Source of the DNA: Musa acuminata AAA Group
Taxonomy: Eukaryota; Streptophyta; Magnoliopsida; Zingiberales; Musaceae
Direction of reading: 5' to 3'
Assembly (NCBI RefSeq): GCF_036884655.1
Contig: NC_088359.1
Span: 14,923,501-14,987,500 of the forward strand
DNA length: 64,000 nucleotides
The translations under genes were made by a program, and so were the position numbers. Below are positions 8,773 to 20,374 of this stretch, one piece after another. The notes below the pieces were generated by a model. That model did not search any database, was not told the origin of the DNA, and was given only the letters and a program-made list of their open reading frames with translations. Positions within the stretch are counted from its first letter, which is position 1; the number at the start of each line of letters is the position of its first letter.

Positions 8773-9247
8773 CTTCTTTCAATGGCGAAGATCAGCTACC
8801 CTTTTACAACCCTCTATTCGAAAGGAAAACTTGCTACTCAAAGATACCTTGTAGAAATTTGAGGTTGGTAGTAAGGCGTTGAACATGATCCTTGCCAACA
8901 AGGGTCATGTTCATAGAAAAGGCGCAATCGGATTTGTGAGTAGATTTCACCATAATCCAACCACCTTTATTAAAGGCCATACCTTACATGTTTCACCCCA
9001 AAAGAAATGTAACATTTGTTGTAAATTTGGGCATATAGCTTATCATTGTCCATTCAAGAAATGTAGTCCACATAAATTGATTTGGGTTCTTAAAAGAACC
9101 TCAAATAACTCAATGCAACATGATAAGCAATTTAGATCGATTTTTGAGGCACCCAAGGTCAAAATCATTCTTTTTTGTAGAAATATTTACCATAATAAGC
9201 TAGGACTAAGAGATGGTATCTTGCTTTTGGGTACTCAAGGTTTATGA
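8773..9247 (+). pseudogene. Copia gag C-terminal remnant with CCHC zinc knuckle
   Basis: Positions 8773-8835 look like a short piece of another minus-orientation LTR. From about 8836 the plus strand is coding-like. The open part (8879-9247, 122 codons) contains CNICCKFGHIAYHC (CX2CX4HX4C), followed by the LIWV and MQHDK stretches typical of SIRE/Maximus Copia gag-pol. No protease or integrase follows. It is a fragment of an old autonomous element. Confidence 0.7.
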
Positions 9248-10184
9248 CTAGAAGATCCAAAATAACTCATAAAGCTCTCTAGCCAAAATAACAAAAAGGG
9301 GGTCATTAGAATTAAAACTATCAATTATAAAATGATACTTATATTCTATACGTTAATCTCGTGTGATAAACACTTAATTTTGATCCCTTAAAATTTTGAA
9401 ACTTGTAAACTCTTATGCATGAATTCCTCTTCACACATCCTCCGGATTTTCGAATTTATCGGATACATTCCATCCTCAATTTTTTCGGATCCAACTATAT
9501 CTTACAAGATCATGAACTTACGGCTTGTGAGCCAGGTTTACATACGAATTTTGTATGATGTAAATCATGAACTTGCGTTATATATTATGAGGCTTACGAT
9601 GCTTGCATAATGAGTCATGAACATATTGTAAACATATGAGTTCTATATGACATTTGGGTATGGTATGCATTTTATAAGATCGATCATGAATGTACGAATC
9701 TTCTCTTCTTATGATGTGAATTTTTACATAATTATGTAAATACGGTTGTGTGCTCCACAAACAAAAACTTCCTTCAAGTTGAAATCACCCACATCAGCCC
9801 ACACACCCATGTAGGCAGTGCTCACTGCCTGTAGGCGGTGGCACCGCCCAGCTAGCGGTAGCACCGGCAACTATCACGGGTGGCAGGCGGTAGCACCACG
9901 CAGCCAGCGGTGCCACTGCTCGCAATCTGCCCCCTTATAAAACTAAGCTAGGGCCGGCAGTAGAACCGACCCTAACTCATTTTCCACTCCCCCAAGTAGC
10001 TCCAAATCCCCTTTGACCACCATTCTCTCCCTTTAGCTGCCCAAAAATCTCTATTTCGTGCTAGATCAAGGATCATTCCTACATCCTCTTGAAGATCTCA
10101 ACTAAGGTATTCTCTAGAATGCATTGATTTCTCTTTTGTATTATCTACTCTTGCTCATTATCAATCTTCATAATAGTAGTATTT
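9248..10184 (+). other. Non-coding spacer and leader of old LTR element
   Basis: Positions 9248-9770 are AT-rich with no frame worth calling. Positions 9795-9920 hold scattered palindromic GGCGGTG/CACCGCC motifs like those in the LTRs. Positions 9920-10184 resemble a transcript leader that precedes the broken gene at 10185. Confidence 0.5.
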
Positions 10185-11084
10185 ATGAGTTTTAGAAAAT
10201 CCTCTAGTGACAAAGGGAAGAGGAGATTAGAAGAAAATTATGACTCCCTACTTTTTTATTCTAATCAACATGCCCTAAAATTTTCATCCATAGAATCTAG
10301 ACATGTTGATAAGGGGAAATATGTTAATTTAGATGAACTAAGTGATTTGGAACCTATTCAATGATTTGCAAATCTAGACATTCTCCCAATTCTTCAAATA
10401 AGTGAACCTATCTACCCTAGACTAGTTAAGTTGTTTTACAACAATCTACATGTAGATGAAGAAGAAAGAGTATCTACCTATCTGTTAGGACATTATATAT
10501 CCATTACGGATAGATCAATTTATGATATCATAGGAATCTCGGTAAAAGATAGAGATTGTTATTTTAGAGGATAATGAGATGATGAAACAGTTGGGACCAC
10601 TTACGTTGATGCCTTAGGAACAATTTTTGGCAATCCAAACTTAATGATACTTCCAAAAAGCTATGAACATTTACTACCATTAAGCACCAAAATACTTCAT
10701 CACATCTTGATTAGTATCATTCTCCCAAAATAATATCATCATGATAAAGTAAGCCAAATGGAACTAGGTAACATGTATTGGATCATGAAGGGATATAACA
10801 ATTGCTTTGGTTACCTAATCCAACAAAACATGATTGAAATATTTAAAAAGGACATGATGCTTCCATATGGTGGCCAAATCACAAGAATACTCCATGCCTA
10901 CGATATTGCCATTCCACCCGATGAAGAAGTTATAAAATTAGACAGATTCAGTATCATAAATAAAAATCTACTTTGACGGATGAGATGTATATTCAGAAAT
11001 GGTATGTAGATTAGACTGCCTAGAAGGACCGATCCCCTCCAACCAGAATCAGAACCGGAAACACCAATATTTAGGGGTAATCAA
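10185..11084 (+). pseudogene. Broken plant-transposon-protein-like gene, 5' part
   Basis: The ATG at 10185 opens a frame beginning with a basic Lys/Arg-rich stretch. The frame is soon broken (TGA near 10363, further stops near 10573 and 10732) but stays recognisable: a FYNNLH motif near 10435, then LGHYISITDRSIYDIIGI (about 10480-10535) and a later intact piece at 10758-10976. This pattern is like the 'putative plant transposon protein' domain found in non-autonomous plant LTR elements (family recalled, not searched). The frame is interrupted at 11084 by the gag-only Copia element with duplication ATCAA, and its 3' end resumes at 37857. The age is old, judging by several stops. Confidence 0.6.
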
Positions 11085-12671
11085 TGTTGAATCTCGTATT
11101 TTGATGATGAAACCACTAGATATATGTTTATGATTTAATATGCATTTTGAGTGACGCAGGATTCTTCGATCAGGATGAGACAATTAAAGCAAGAAAAATC
11201 GTATTGGGCTGGAGGAACATGTCAGAAGATTGGACGTCGGACTAGTGGATCAGTCGACGTATCGACAGAAGGCTTCGGGCCGTGGATTCGTGCAAAGGGC
11301 CAAGAAAAGCAAAGATTGCGCTAAGGATATCGGAGTTGCGGAGTTAACTGGCTGATTGGGCAATAGGCCGCAAGAGAGGACGATGCGCCGAAGATTCGGA
11401 CGAAGCATCGAGGGACCAATGACATGCCGGACAACTTGGTTAATTGCATAGGATTAATTGTCTCGATCAAAGTTTTATTTTACATATGCAGGATTAACTA
11501 CGATGGAAGTAAGACATGCAGTAGGAGTTGCACCGGAGTCAAGACTATGATCACGTTGGGAGTAAGAGAGTTCGACGGAAGTCCGGACGGTCGTTGGAGG
11601 TTCTGTAGGAACAAATCCGAGAAGTCCAGGAGCTTGCCAAAGAAGCTCATCGGAACTCGCCAAGTGGATTGTCGCAAGTCCAGGAGTTTGCCGGAAGTCC
11701 ACCGGAGCATCACCGAAGGTTCGTCGGAAGCTCGTTGGAAGAAACGATTGACGCACTAGAGTAAGTTATAGTAAATGTCTTAAGAAATATCGTAGTTAGT
11801 ATGTAGATTAAGTTAGGAATGGGAGGTGATCCCATTAACTTAATCTGGGGGCAATTGGGCCCTTGATAGACCCAAATTGGGCTGAATGGATCAACCCATT
11901 CGGACTAGAATTCCTGTCAGGCGGTGGCACCGCCCAGGAGATAGTCTCCCAAGAAAGCTAGGCGGTGGCACCGCCTGGGCTCAGTCTTCGAGCGAGATTG
12001 GGCGGTGCAACCACCCCGATCAGGCAGTGGCACCGCCTAGAGGCTCAGTCTCCAAGCTGCCAGGCGGTTATACCGCCCCAGTCAGGAGGTAGTACCGCTA
12101 GGACCCCGAAAATCCGGGAAATGGCATTTTTGAGCTTTCAAGAGAGGAGAGAAATTCTGTAAGGGTTGTCTCCTAAGCCCGTCAAAAGGAGTGAAAGTGT
12201 AAAAGGGTGGTTGGCCTTCGCCTATTGAAGGAAGGCCTCTAGTGGACATCGGTGACCTCATCGGAGGACGAAGCCAAAAGTGGATGTAGGTCAAGATTGA
12301 CCGAACCACTCTGAATCTCGGTTTGCATTTACTTTATGTTCTCTATCTTAACTGCAAACTGCCTCCATAGTTTTACTTTAACTGCACTTCGTCTAATCTA
12401 AGTTAAAGCAACTTCCAAATCGGCTTTCATAACGAAATCGCTTTTATCGTACGAACGTCGAATTTCAGTTTGCAATTACATTCTGTTCTCTGTCTTAATT
12501 GCAAATTGTCTGTGTATCTTTACTTTAACTGCATCTCACTTGATCACAAGTTAAAGTGATTTCGAATCGGCTTTCTTACCGAAATCGTCTTTATCGTACG
12601 AACGTTTTAAATCGTCAAAAGTTTTCCGCTGCACTAATTCATCCCCCCTCTTAGTGCTCTTGATCCTACCA
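11085..12671 (+). repeat. 5' LTR of gag-only Copia element (1587 bp, promoter deleted)
   Basis: It begins TGTTGAATCTCG and ends near GATCCTACCA just before the primer site. A block of palindromic GCGGTGG motifs lies at 11918-12095. Compared with the 3' LTR it lacks about 149 bp at 12136 (equivalent to 37159-37307), including the TATA box CTATATATA. Two tandem U5 modules occupy about 12310-12620. Confidence 0.85.
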
Positions 12672-12673
12672 AT

Positions 12674-12684
12674 TGGTATTAGAG
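12674..12684 (+). promoter_or_regulatory. Primer-binding site of gag-only Copia element
   Basis: TGGTATTAGAG lies two bases after the LTR end. It is one transition away from the canonical tRNA-Met primer site. Confidence 0.8.
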
Positions 12685-12721
12685 TCCGGTATATTTCATT
12701 TCGGATTTTCACCCGAGAGAA

Positions 12722-13241
12722 ATGGCTCTTCATGGCTTTCAAGAGGGCTTATCGATTGTTCATCCACCGTTGTTTAACAGATTGGACTACACTTATTGGA
12801 AAACTTGAATGAGAGTTTTCTTGATTTCTATGAATTTGGATTTATGGAATATTGTTGAAAACGGTTTTCAACTTCCCTCTAAACCGATGAACGAATGGTC
12901 GGATTTGGAGAAGTATTTTTCTTTAAACGCAAAGGCTCTGAATGCCTTATTTTGCGCTTTGGACAAAAATGAGTTCAATCGGGTTTCTTTGTGCGAAACG
13001 ACTTTTGACATATGGCACACTCTTGAAATCACACACAAAGGCCTTCTAGAGTTAAAGATTCAAAAATCAACTTTTTAATGCATGATTTCGAGTTTTTTCG
13101 ATTGAAGCCGAGCGAAACCATTGTTGACATGTACACCCATTTTACGGATGTCATCAATGGTGTAAAAGCTCTTGGCAAATGTTTCTCGAATTTTGAACTT
13201 GTTAGTAAAGTTTTATGATCACTCTCTAAAGCTTGGGAATT
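12722..13241 (+). pseudogene. Copia gag, 5' part (UBN2/DUF4219-like)
   Basis: The ATG at 12722 begins a Copia-type gag with the usual opening NRLDYTYWK. The frame is broken by a TGA near 12808 (where the family has Trp-Lys), continues at 12809-13078 with a LWNIVENG stretch, and is broken again by a stop at 13076-13078 and further stops before 13218. LINE A is inserted after 13255, within the duplicated AAAAGTAACGGCAA. The remaining gag follows at 25645. Confidence 0.8.
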
Positions 13242-13255
13242 AAAAGTAACGGCAA

Positions 13256-13454
13256 ATTAGGACGACGGCGGCGGCGAGCTTCAGGTAAAGGGGCGACTGC
13301 TGGAGACCTGCGAGATCGACCAGAGGAGGGAGGTCGCACTCTCTGCTCTCCTCCTTCCTCTTACGCGGACAAGAAGAGGGGTTGTCTCTTCATTCTTCTG
13401 CAAGAAGGGAAGAGATCTGCAAGAAGAACGAACAGAAGAGGAGAAAGGCCGTTG
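13256..13454 (+). promoter_or_regulatory. LINE A 5' UTR, first part
   Basis: GC-rich, starting GACGACGGCGGCGGCGAG just after the target duplication. It continues at 18028 after the LTR element. It does not resemble the 5' UTRs of LINEs C, E and F. Confidence 0.65.
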
Positions 13455-13901
13455 TGACACGGACTTAGCTGGTTTTGCCTAAGTCGTGCGGCACCCTTGC
13501 GTGTCCGTCCGCAAAGGTCAGCCTCCCCGAAGCCTCCCATTGTCCCTTAGGACCATCAAAAGAGAGAACGGGCTAGAGAGAACGCCTCAAACGAGATCCA
13601 CAAGCAAACATGTCCGAAAAACACTTCATAGACAATGCAAATTACAAACAGACTTTACAAGCTCTGAACAGTGGCACAACAAAGGGTAAAATGGTCCATT
13701 AAAGACCGAAAAGCTCTTGCACGTGTCCACATGACACAACCTTTATTTACAAGCCTAAAGAGGCCACCAACCCAACTAAAATGGGACTTATAAGCCTTCG
13801 GCCGCCCCTTTTACATTCTGTACAGGGCATAAACATGCCAAAAGACACGGACACACATAAGCATTACATCCAACGTCTTGTTGAGAAGTTTGTCCGTGAC
13901 A
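13455..13901 (-). repeat. 3' LTR of LARD-like element
   Basis: It starts TGACACGGAC and ends GTCCGTGACA on the plus strand; the ends are nearly inverted repeats of each other. It is identical to 17577-18023. Confidence 0.9.
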
Positions 13902-16900
13902 TTCTCCCCCACTTATCCCTTCGACGTCCTCGTCGAAGCCTTTGTGAACACTGCAACTCTTCGCCTTTGCTGAGTCTTCAATCTTCTGCTCCAGCTGCAA
14001 TGCGCCTCCTGGCTCCCAGCTGCTCTCCGCTGCTGTTTTTGAGTAGTCGAACCTTTGATCCGCCATGCTTCTTCAACTCGCCAATGTCTCTGACTCTGGT
14101 GTGGGGTTGGTTGAGTTGTGTTGATCCTCGTTGATTCCTGCGGATCCACCAAATGAAGGAAAAGACCATCCTTACTGCGCCAGTCTCTCAAAATTTCCAC
14201 ATGCTGCTTGAACTGGGTGGATGCTTGTTGGAGCTTTAACGAGCATCGCCTCGCAAACTTCTGAAATTTTGGGTCCTTCCTCCACAAAATCTGCTCATTG
14301 ACTCTTCTTTCAGTTAGTTGTCATATCCAAGTAGGTTCGCATCACTTCCGCTTTCGATTGGCATTTCGTTGGGAAATGAAGCGGACAATCTACTCTCAGT
14401 AGCACTGATCACCGTTGGTGAGGATTTGACAACTATTGTCTTCCATTATCTTCGAAGGGTCTTTGAACTTGTGCAGAGCTCCTCTGCTGGATAGATAAGA
14501 GAACTGGGGTACTCGGTTTCGCCCATTCTCTTAAGAGTTGAGAAGGCAAAGGTTACTTGACTTCGCCCGCCTCCTCGAGGTTGTACTTCATGCATCGAGC
14601 TGGTTACTGGCCTTCGCCTGCTCTTTGCTCACACTTCTGAAGCACATGAAGTGTTTGCACTCCTTGCATTGAGTTAGTTACTGTGATTCACCTTCTCAAT
14701 GCCATCGAACTTCTGGAATGCGGGAAGTTTTCACCCCAACTTGGAGTAATTCTCTGATAGATGAGGTCGCCTCTGGGATTGTACCGTCTTCTCCATCAAC
14801 CCTGCCGCCTACTCCACTGAGTAGCAAAGGTACAGCACCGCGTACTGCCTGCTTCGTTCCTTGGTCGTGCACTCTTGCATGACCCGAAGTCCTTCACTTA
14901 CGGCCATCTTGATGAGAAACTTGTAGACACCGGTCTTACGAAGTTTCTTGGCCTCTGCCCTTCAGCCTTGTCTCGGTACTTGGAGATTGCCTCTGCATGC
15001 TCCACCTCCTCAGCCCCTTTCACGACCAAGCGCTCTCCCTCCATGAGAGCAAGGGATCAATGACTTGCACGGAAGTCCCGCCTCTGCGGTACCATGGCGC
15101 TGCAATGCCCATGGCCCTACTATCCGTCGCCTCGCATCTGCATCCCTTTTCTTCACGATCAGTAGAGATGTCTCCGTGGCACTCCTCTGAGTCCACCTCC
15201 ATTCTAACTGATTGCTTGACTTTGGGTAGCTAAGTCCCTCTGGACTCATCGTCGCTTCCTCGCCCCTTTCGACCCCCTGCTTCAACACCTCTGTATTCTC
15301 CAAGCAGTCTGTTTGGTCGATGGAAAGACAGACTGCACTCCCATGCATGGCCTCTGCCATCGCATTGTAGGGTTTGCACCGATTCTGTTCTCCATAGCTT
15401 CCTTGGTAGCAACGTTCGCTTACTCGGCCTTGTCCTCTGACTTGCCGGGCTCCCTTAAGCGAATATGAGCTTTGGAGCAGTCCAACTCTCCAGCTGCTTC
15501 GATCATACCTCTGCATGATCAAGTCCCTCCCATGGGACTCCCTGGTACTTGCATACGAACTTTTCCCTTGGTGGAATCCAGCCCCCATATGCTGATGACC
15601 AAGGTTTTCATCCGATGCAAAATTCGGTGCACGCCCGGAAGACCCGCCTCTGTGGTACCATGGCCTTCACTCCTTGAATCCATAGCCCTTCTTGCCGTCG
15701 TGTTGTTCACCAAAGCGGAGCTCCCAGTAGCTCCCGATCATACCTCCATATGATCTCATCCCTCACGGGACCCACTGTCGTGTGTATCGCATTGCCACGA
15801 ACTGTTCCACCACGATCCGCTGCACCATGTCGCCTCCTGGTGACATCTCCATTGCATTCTGATCCTTGGGGAATAAACTCGAATTGTGAACCCTCCATGT
15901 GTGGCCTCTGCCAATACATCGCAGGGTCTCATCCACCTTCGATTTTGTTCGCTCCTTTGGCAATCGACCTTCATCCACCCACTCTTGGGCCACACCTAGA
16001 TGAAGCACCGCTCTAGGACAGTCCGTCGCCTAGTAGCTCCCGAAGTCCACCGACTTCACTGTAATTTGTGCACCATTGTCTGGATCCTGGGCCTCTGCCC
16101 CTACCAGCACAATCTCCGCTGCGCACCGCTTCCTTCATAGCAACTCGAATGGCAACACTGTGGCATATTCTTCAAGAGTACCCGCCTCTGCGTCCTCTTG
16201 CCCCGTGCTAAGGCCTTCTGAACCCAACTTCGCCTCCGCAAATTGAGTCGCCTTAGTTCCTTCATCAAATTCTCCTCCGAGATAAGGTGCATGTGCCCCG
16301 AAGCTCCCTTCGTCTTTGGTACCATGCAAGATGAGTCCACTCCGTCAGAATGAAGGACCCATGGAACAACATGATCCTGCTCTTGCCTCTGCAAGAGCTC
16401 ATGTCCTTGACCTCTGTCTAAGAAAAGCACTGTGCCTCTGCTCCATGTTCCAACTTCTCTGCTGGCTCCCTTCATACGGCTTGGGTACTTCGCCAAGTTA
16501 CACCCAAGTTGCTCCGCTCCTCGTTTCTGCATTGAGTCGATGGTGGCCCTCGCGCCCACCATTCCACGGGTCAGCCCTCCCTTGAGTCCGATCTCCACAT
16601 CGACTCCAAGTGTGCCTTCATTTAAGTTGCTTCAGGTCGCTCCCCCACTTGATCTCGCAATGCATCCACCAATGCATTCTCTCGAGCGAGATCATGCGAC
16701 GACTCCTCGCCGCTTGCTCAGTCCATCGAGCTTCGTGGAGTTGTTGTTTGTGAGGTACTCCTCCTCAACATGTGAAGTCCGTCTCACATGATTCTCCCTC
16801 TGGAGTGCCGAGACTTATCCCTCCTGGATAACTATCCCGTTGGAGCAACATCTCTCTTCGTTTCGGAGACCACCATCCCCTTGGACTACTCCGATCTGCT

Positions 16901-17576
16901 GAACAAACTGTGCATTGTTCTGCCTCCTACAAACACACTTGCTAGATTGCGACTCCCTGTCAATACAGCCCCCACTGCACCCCTCAAGGTCTAGCAACAT
17001 GCTGAACTCGTTGCACACTTCAGCCTCCTCCGGACGTATCCTTCGCATGCCGAAGAGAAAGTTTCAATGCTCCATGGCGCCGAGTCTCGGTCGCCTTGGG
17101 ATGGCCACGGACATTCCATCGTCCGCATACAAGCCCCTGCATGAGTACCAAATTCTTCGAGTTAGCAATTCCTCTCACCTCTGTGAGCTTTGGCCTAACT
17201 CTTTTGGTCGTTGAGCAACTCATTCCACCTTGGATGGTCTCATTCTTGCCAAGCGCCTCGCTTGCCTAGAGCACCATCAAGTATAGTTGTCAACGTTGAG
17301 CCGTAGCTCAAACTCAGCCATCCCAACCTTTGTGCGCTCCAAATTCTTCCAAGCTTGCCTGTTCTCGTGGTGCCTCTTGCGCGAAGGGTTGGCCATTCCT
17401 CTGAATGCCAATCTCGGATGCCCGCTCCTCTGAGCGACTCCTTTCCCTACATCTCCATGCCCGTTTTCCCTCAAACGGTCGCGCGTGTGCTGACTGCCCT
17501 CAACGCAGCCCCGCTAGGTCCCCCACGTTTGCATGTCAAGTGTTTCTATGAGTGCTTGTCCCGCTCTGATACCATA
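13902..17576 (-). other. Interior of LARD-like element, no coding capacity recognised
   Basis: Frames of up to 192 codons exist on the minus strand (15010-15588, 16101-16598) but show no retroelement motif and have irregular composition. A few short stretches recur (for example CCTCTGCGGTACCATGG near 15080 and a variant near 15650), hinting at internal duplication. The purine tract and primer site mark its two ends. Confidence 0.7.
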
Positions 17577-18023
17577 TGACACGGACTTAGCTGGTTTTGC
17601 CTAAGTCGTGCGGCACCCTTGCGTGTCCGTCCGCAAAGGTCAGCCTCCCCGAAGCCTCCCATTGTCCCTTAGGACCATCAAAAGAGAGAACGGGCTAGAG
17701 AGAACGCCTCAAACGAGATCCACAAGCAAACATGTCCGAAAAACACTTCATAGACAATGCAAATTACAAACAGACTTTACAAGCTCTGAACAGTGGCACA
17801 ACAAAGGGTAAAATGGTCCATTAAAGACCGAAAAGCTCTTGCACGTGTCCACATGACACAACCTTTATTTACAAGCCTAAAGAGGCCACCAACCCAACTA
17901 AAATGGGACTTATAAGCCTTCGGCCGCCCCTTTTACATTCTGTACAGGGCATAAACATGCCAAAAGACACGGACACACATAAGCATTACATCCAACGTCT
18001 TGTTGAGAAGTTTGTCCGTGACA
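17577..18023 (-). repeat. 5' LTR of LARD-like element
   Basis: Identical to 13455-13901. The primer site lies two bases inside it (complement of 17561-17574), which sets the minus orientation. Confidence 0.9.
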
Positions 18024-18027
18024 GTTG

Positions 18028-18854
18028 GGAGAATTCTGTTCCTCTTGCGCGAAATCGAAGGAGGGAGATCCCTCTTTCCTCTCCGTCGGCGAAGGGAGGA
18101 AGTGGACGGTCATCAATTCCGCTATCTGGCCTCCTTCTTCTTCTTCTTCTTTGCAGAAGGGAACGGAACCCTATCGTCTTTGCGGTCGGCGTTCTTCTTG
18201 CATTGTGAAACCAGAGGAGGGCGAAGACGAGAAAAGGGGCTGAGGTTTCTGCTCCAAAGGAGCGATTGACCAGCTGTGCTGCCAAGGAAAGAAAGCGGCG
18301 CCTTGGTTCTTCCTCGCAGAAGGGAACGGAAGAAAGAGGGGGAAACGGAACCTGTTCTGCTCTCTTCTTTCAGCGAGATCGAAGAAGGTGGGAGATCTAC
18401 TCTGTTTCTCTTGAACAGAGGAGGGGTCTCCTTCTTCCTCTTCTAATCGGGAAAAAAGGAGCCCGAACAGAGGAGATCTGCTCTTCCAGCGAGATCTGAG
18501 AAGGAAGAAGAGAGGTTCTCTGCACCGCCCCCTTTCACCTGCTTCTCATCGGGGAAAAGGGGCTCGGAGGCTGATTCCTTCCAGCGGAGGTGAGGGACGC
18601 TCTGCTCTTTCAAGATCGAGATCGGTTCTTGAAACTGAAACAGGAATAGAGTGGGAGAATTCTGTTCTTCGCAGAAAGGAATGGAACAGAGGAAAAATTT
18701 CAGTTCTTCTTTCCTCTCTGATTGGTAGCAACGGGAAGGCTGAAATCGAACCTTTCTCTCCTGCTCTGCTCGGTGAAACAGAGTTCCTTACCGGGGTGGC
18801 AGTTGCATAAAGGAGAGTTCCTTCTTTAAAAAAAAAAAAAAAAAGCGCCGAGAC
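18028..18854 (+). promoter_or_regulatory. LINE A 5' UTR, second part
   Basis: A purine-rich leader with repeated GAAGGGAACGGAA and GCGAGATCGAAG-like motifs and a 17-base A run just before ORF1. No protein is recognised. It is unrelated to the CTGTAGCGGCGAC-type leaders of LINEs C, E and F. Confidence 0.6.
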
Positions 18855-20348
18855 ATGGCAGCGATGGTCCCTGGGTCTGGTGACGGTGGCGAGAGGGTAG
18901 ATTCGACGGCAAGGCTCCCTTCTCAAGTTGCTCGTCCAATACCTTCATTTCGGCGAGATGTTCCTTTGACGAAGCAGCATCAAAGTAGGTCGCGCTCTAG
19001 ATCGCGACCTCCTGCTCTTATTTCCAATGAACCTCGGCCATGGACTAGCCTCTTCAAGGCTCCAATTGGAAGCCTGGACCTCAGTTTGGAATTCTTTGCT
19101 CCAGAAGTTCAGGCTGAAAAGAAGATTGCTGTGTATGAGATAGATGATTCCGCAGAGTTAATTGAGACATGGTCTATGGCGATTGTTGGTTATGTGGTAG
19201 GTCTCAAAACATCCTATTTCCCACTATCGTCATTTATAAAAACTAGATGGGGAACATCGGCATTTGACCTTCATATGCTGGAGAACGGTTTCTTTGTTTG
19301 CAAGTTATACTCTGAAGAAGATTTGCAACTGGTCCTTGAAGGGTTCTGGACTATTCGTGGCCATCCAATGATTCTACGACGCTGGTCCCCTGATGTCCGT
19401 TTGGAGTTAGACAGTCTACAGTCTATTCCCTTATGGGTATCGTTTCAAGGTCTCCCTCTACATCTTTGGAGTCGACATTTTATTGCAAAGTTATGCAGTA
19501 CTTTGGGACAGCCACTCTATATTGATAAAGCAACAGCTGCGCAGACGAGATTAACATTTGCCCGAGCATGTGTACTGGTTTCCTCTGACGAAGATCTCCC
19601 TAATGAGGTTTTTTATCGTGATCTTGAAGGGAACACTCGTAAGGTACATGTCTCATATTCTTGGAAGCCACAACGATGCAAGAGTTGCTTATCTTTTGGT
19701 CATGCAAATGGAGCCTGTCAACAAACCCCGAAACCAATTAATAAGATCTACATGCCACGTCAGATGCCTCAGCAACAAGGCGAACCTCCTCTAGTGGTAG
19801 TAGAACCGGTGGTGACGCAGACGTGTGAGCATTTCGACTCGCAGGGACAGCGCCATAGACAAGACAAATCAGGAACTTTATCTCTCCCTATTATGTCGGA
19901 GCTTTCCACAACAGCCCATGGTACTCATGGACAGGAGAAGCAAAAGTTGGAAACTTCATCTCTTACTATATTACCGGATCCATCCACAACAGGAATTCCA
20001 ATATCCACTCAACATGCCAACCAAGACATTGTGACTCAACAAACTCAAGCACCAACAAACATCGCCAGCAAGGATATTCTACCACAACAAACACAGGCCC
20101 CAACAAACCTTGTTAGTAAGGATATTCTTCCTCAACTATCTCAAGCATCAATAAATCATACTAACCAGGATATTGCGCCTCAACAACCAGACTACTTGAC
20201 TCAAGGTATAAAGTTTAAAAATTTGATAGCTGTGGATGAAGTGGATAAATATAGAAATAAGGCCTTAAAAGGTAAAGATATTGTGCGGGAGGAAAATGCA
20301 AAACCTAAGGATAAGAAAAAGGATGGTACTATCCATTCAAAGTCGTAG
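18855..20348 (+). CDS. LINE A ORF1 protein (DUF4283-like, CCHC knuckle)
   Basis: An intact 497-residue frame. The N-terminus has an Arg-Ser stretch (RSRSRSR, about residues 43-50). The DUF4283-like domain follows (about 75-235, with the WTIRGHPMILRRW core near 172-184), then a CCHC zinc knuckle CKSCLSFGHANGAC (about 274-287), a Gln/Thr-rich tail of imperfect 16-residue repeats around KDILPQ (about 385-445), and a Lys-rich end. Plant L1-like ORF1 proteins of this type bind the element RNA. ORF2 starts 26 bases downstream (20375), so the two are expressed from one transcript. It is about 85-90% similar to the 508-residue ORF1 of LINEs E and F by eye and has lost about 11 residues in the repeat region. 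Confidence 0.88.
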   Translation: MAAMVPGSGDGGERVDSTARLPSQVARPIPSFRRDVPLTKQHQSRSRSRSRPPALISNEPRPWTSLFKAPIGSLDLSLEFFAPEVQAEKKIAVYEIDDSAELIETWSMAIVGYVVGLKTSYFPLSSFIKTRWGTSAFDLHMLENGFFVCKLYSEEDLQLVLEGFWTIRGHPMILRRWSPDVRLELDSLQSIPLWVSFQGLPLHLWSRHFIAKLCSTLGQPLYIDKATAAQTRLTFARACVLVSSDEDLPNEVFYRDLEGNTRKVHVSYSWKPQRCKSCLSFGHANGACQQTPKPINKIYMPRQMPQQQGEPPLVVVEPVVTQTCEHFDSQGQRHRQDKSGTLSLPIMSELSTTAHGTHGQEKQKLETSSLTILPDPSTTGIPISTQHANQDIVTQQTQAPTNIASKDILPQQTQAPTNLVSKDILPQLSQASINHTNQDIAPQQPDYLTQGIKFKNLIAVDEVDKYRNKALKGKDIVREENAKPKDKKKDGTIHSKS

Positions 20349-20374
20349 AATGAATACCTTACTTTCTTTTTCTG

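Larger units (their letters stand above)
13455..18023 (-). mobile_element. Non-coding LTR element (LARD-like), identical LTRs
   Basis: Two 447-bp LTRs (13455-13901 and 17577-18023) appear identical base for base. A 4-base duplication, GTTG, is at 13451-13454 and 18024-18027. Orientation is minus: the primer site TGGTATCAGAGCGG is the complement of 17561-17574, and a purine tract (complement of 13902-13916, containing GTGGGGGAGAA) abuts the other LTR. The 3.7-kb interior has no recognisable gag, protease, polymerase or integrase on either strand; the longest minus frame is 192 codons without family features. It must rely on proteins of another element. Identical LTRs mean recent insertion. Confidence 0.88.

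Noticed and set aside
11424..11759. Frames inside Copia-type LTRs (also 28683-29328, 39590-39940, 43973-44377)
   Set aside because: They recur in every LTR on both strands, with Arg/Ser-rich composition caused by base content; non-coding LTR.
13486..13689. Identical 67-codon frames at 13486-13689 and 17608-17811
   Set aside because: They lie in the two LTRs of the LARD-like element and are identical because the LTRs are identical; no protein features.
15010..15588. 192-codon minus frame inside the LARD-like element
   Set aside because: No motif of gag, protease, RT or integrase; irregular composition; neighbours in other frames are of similar length. Treated as chance.
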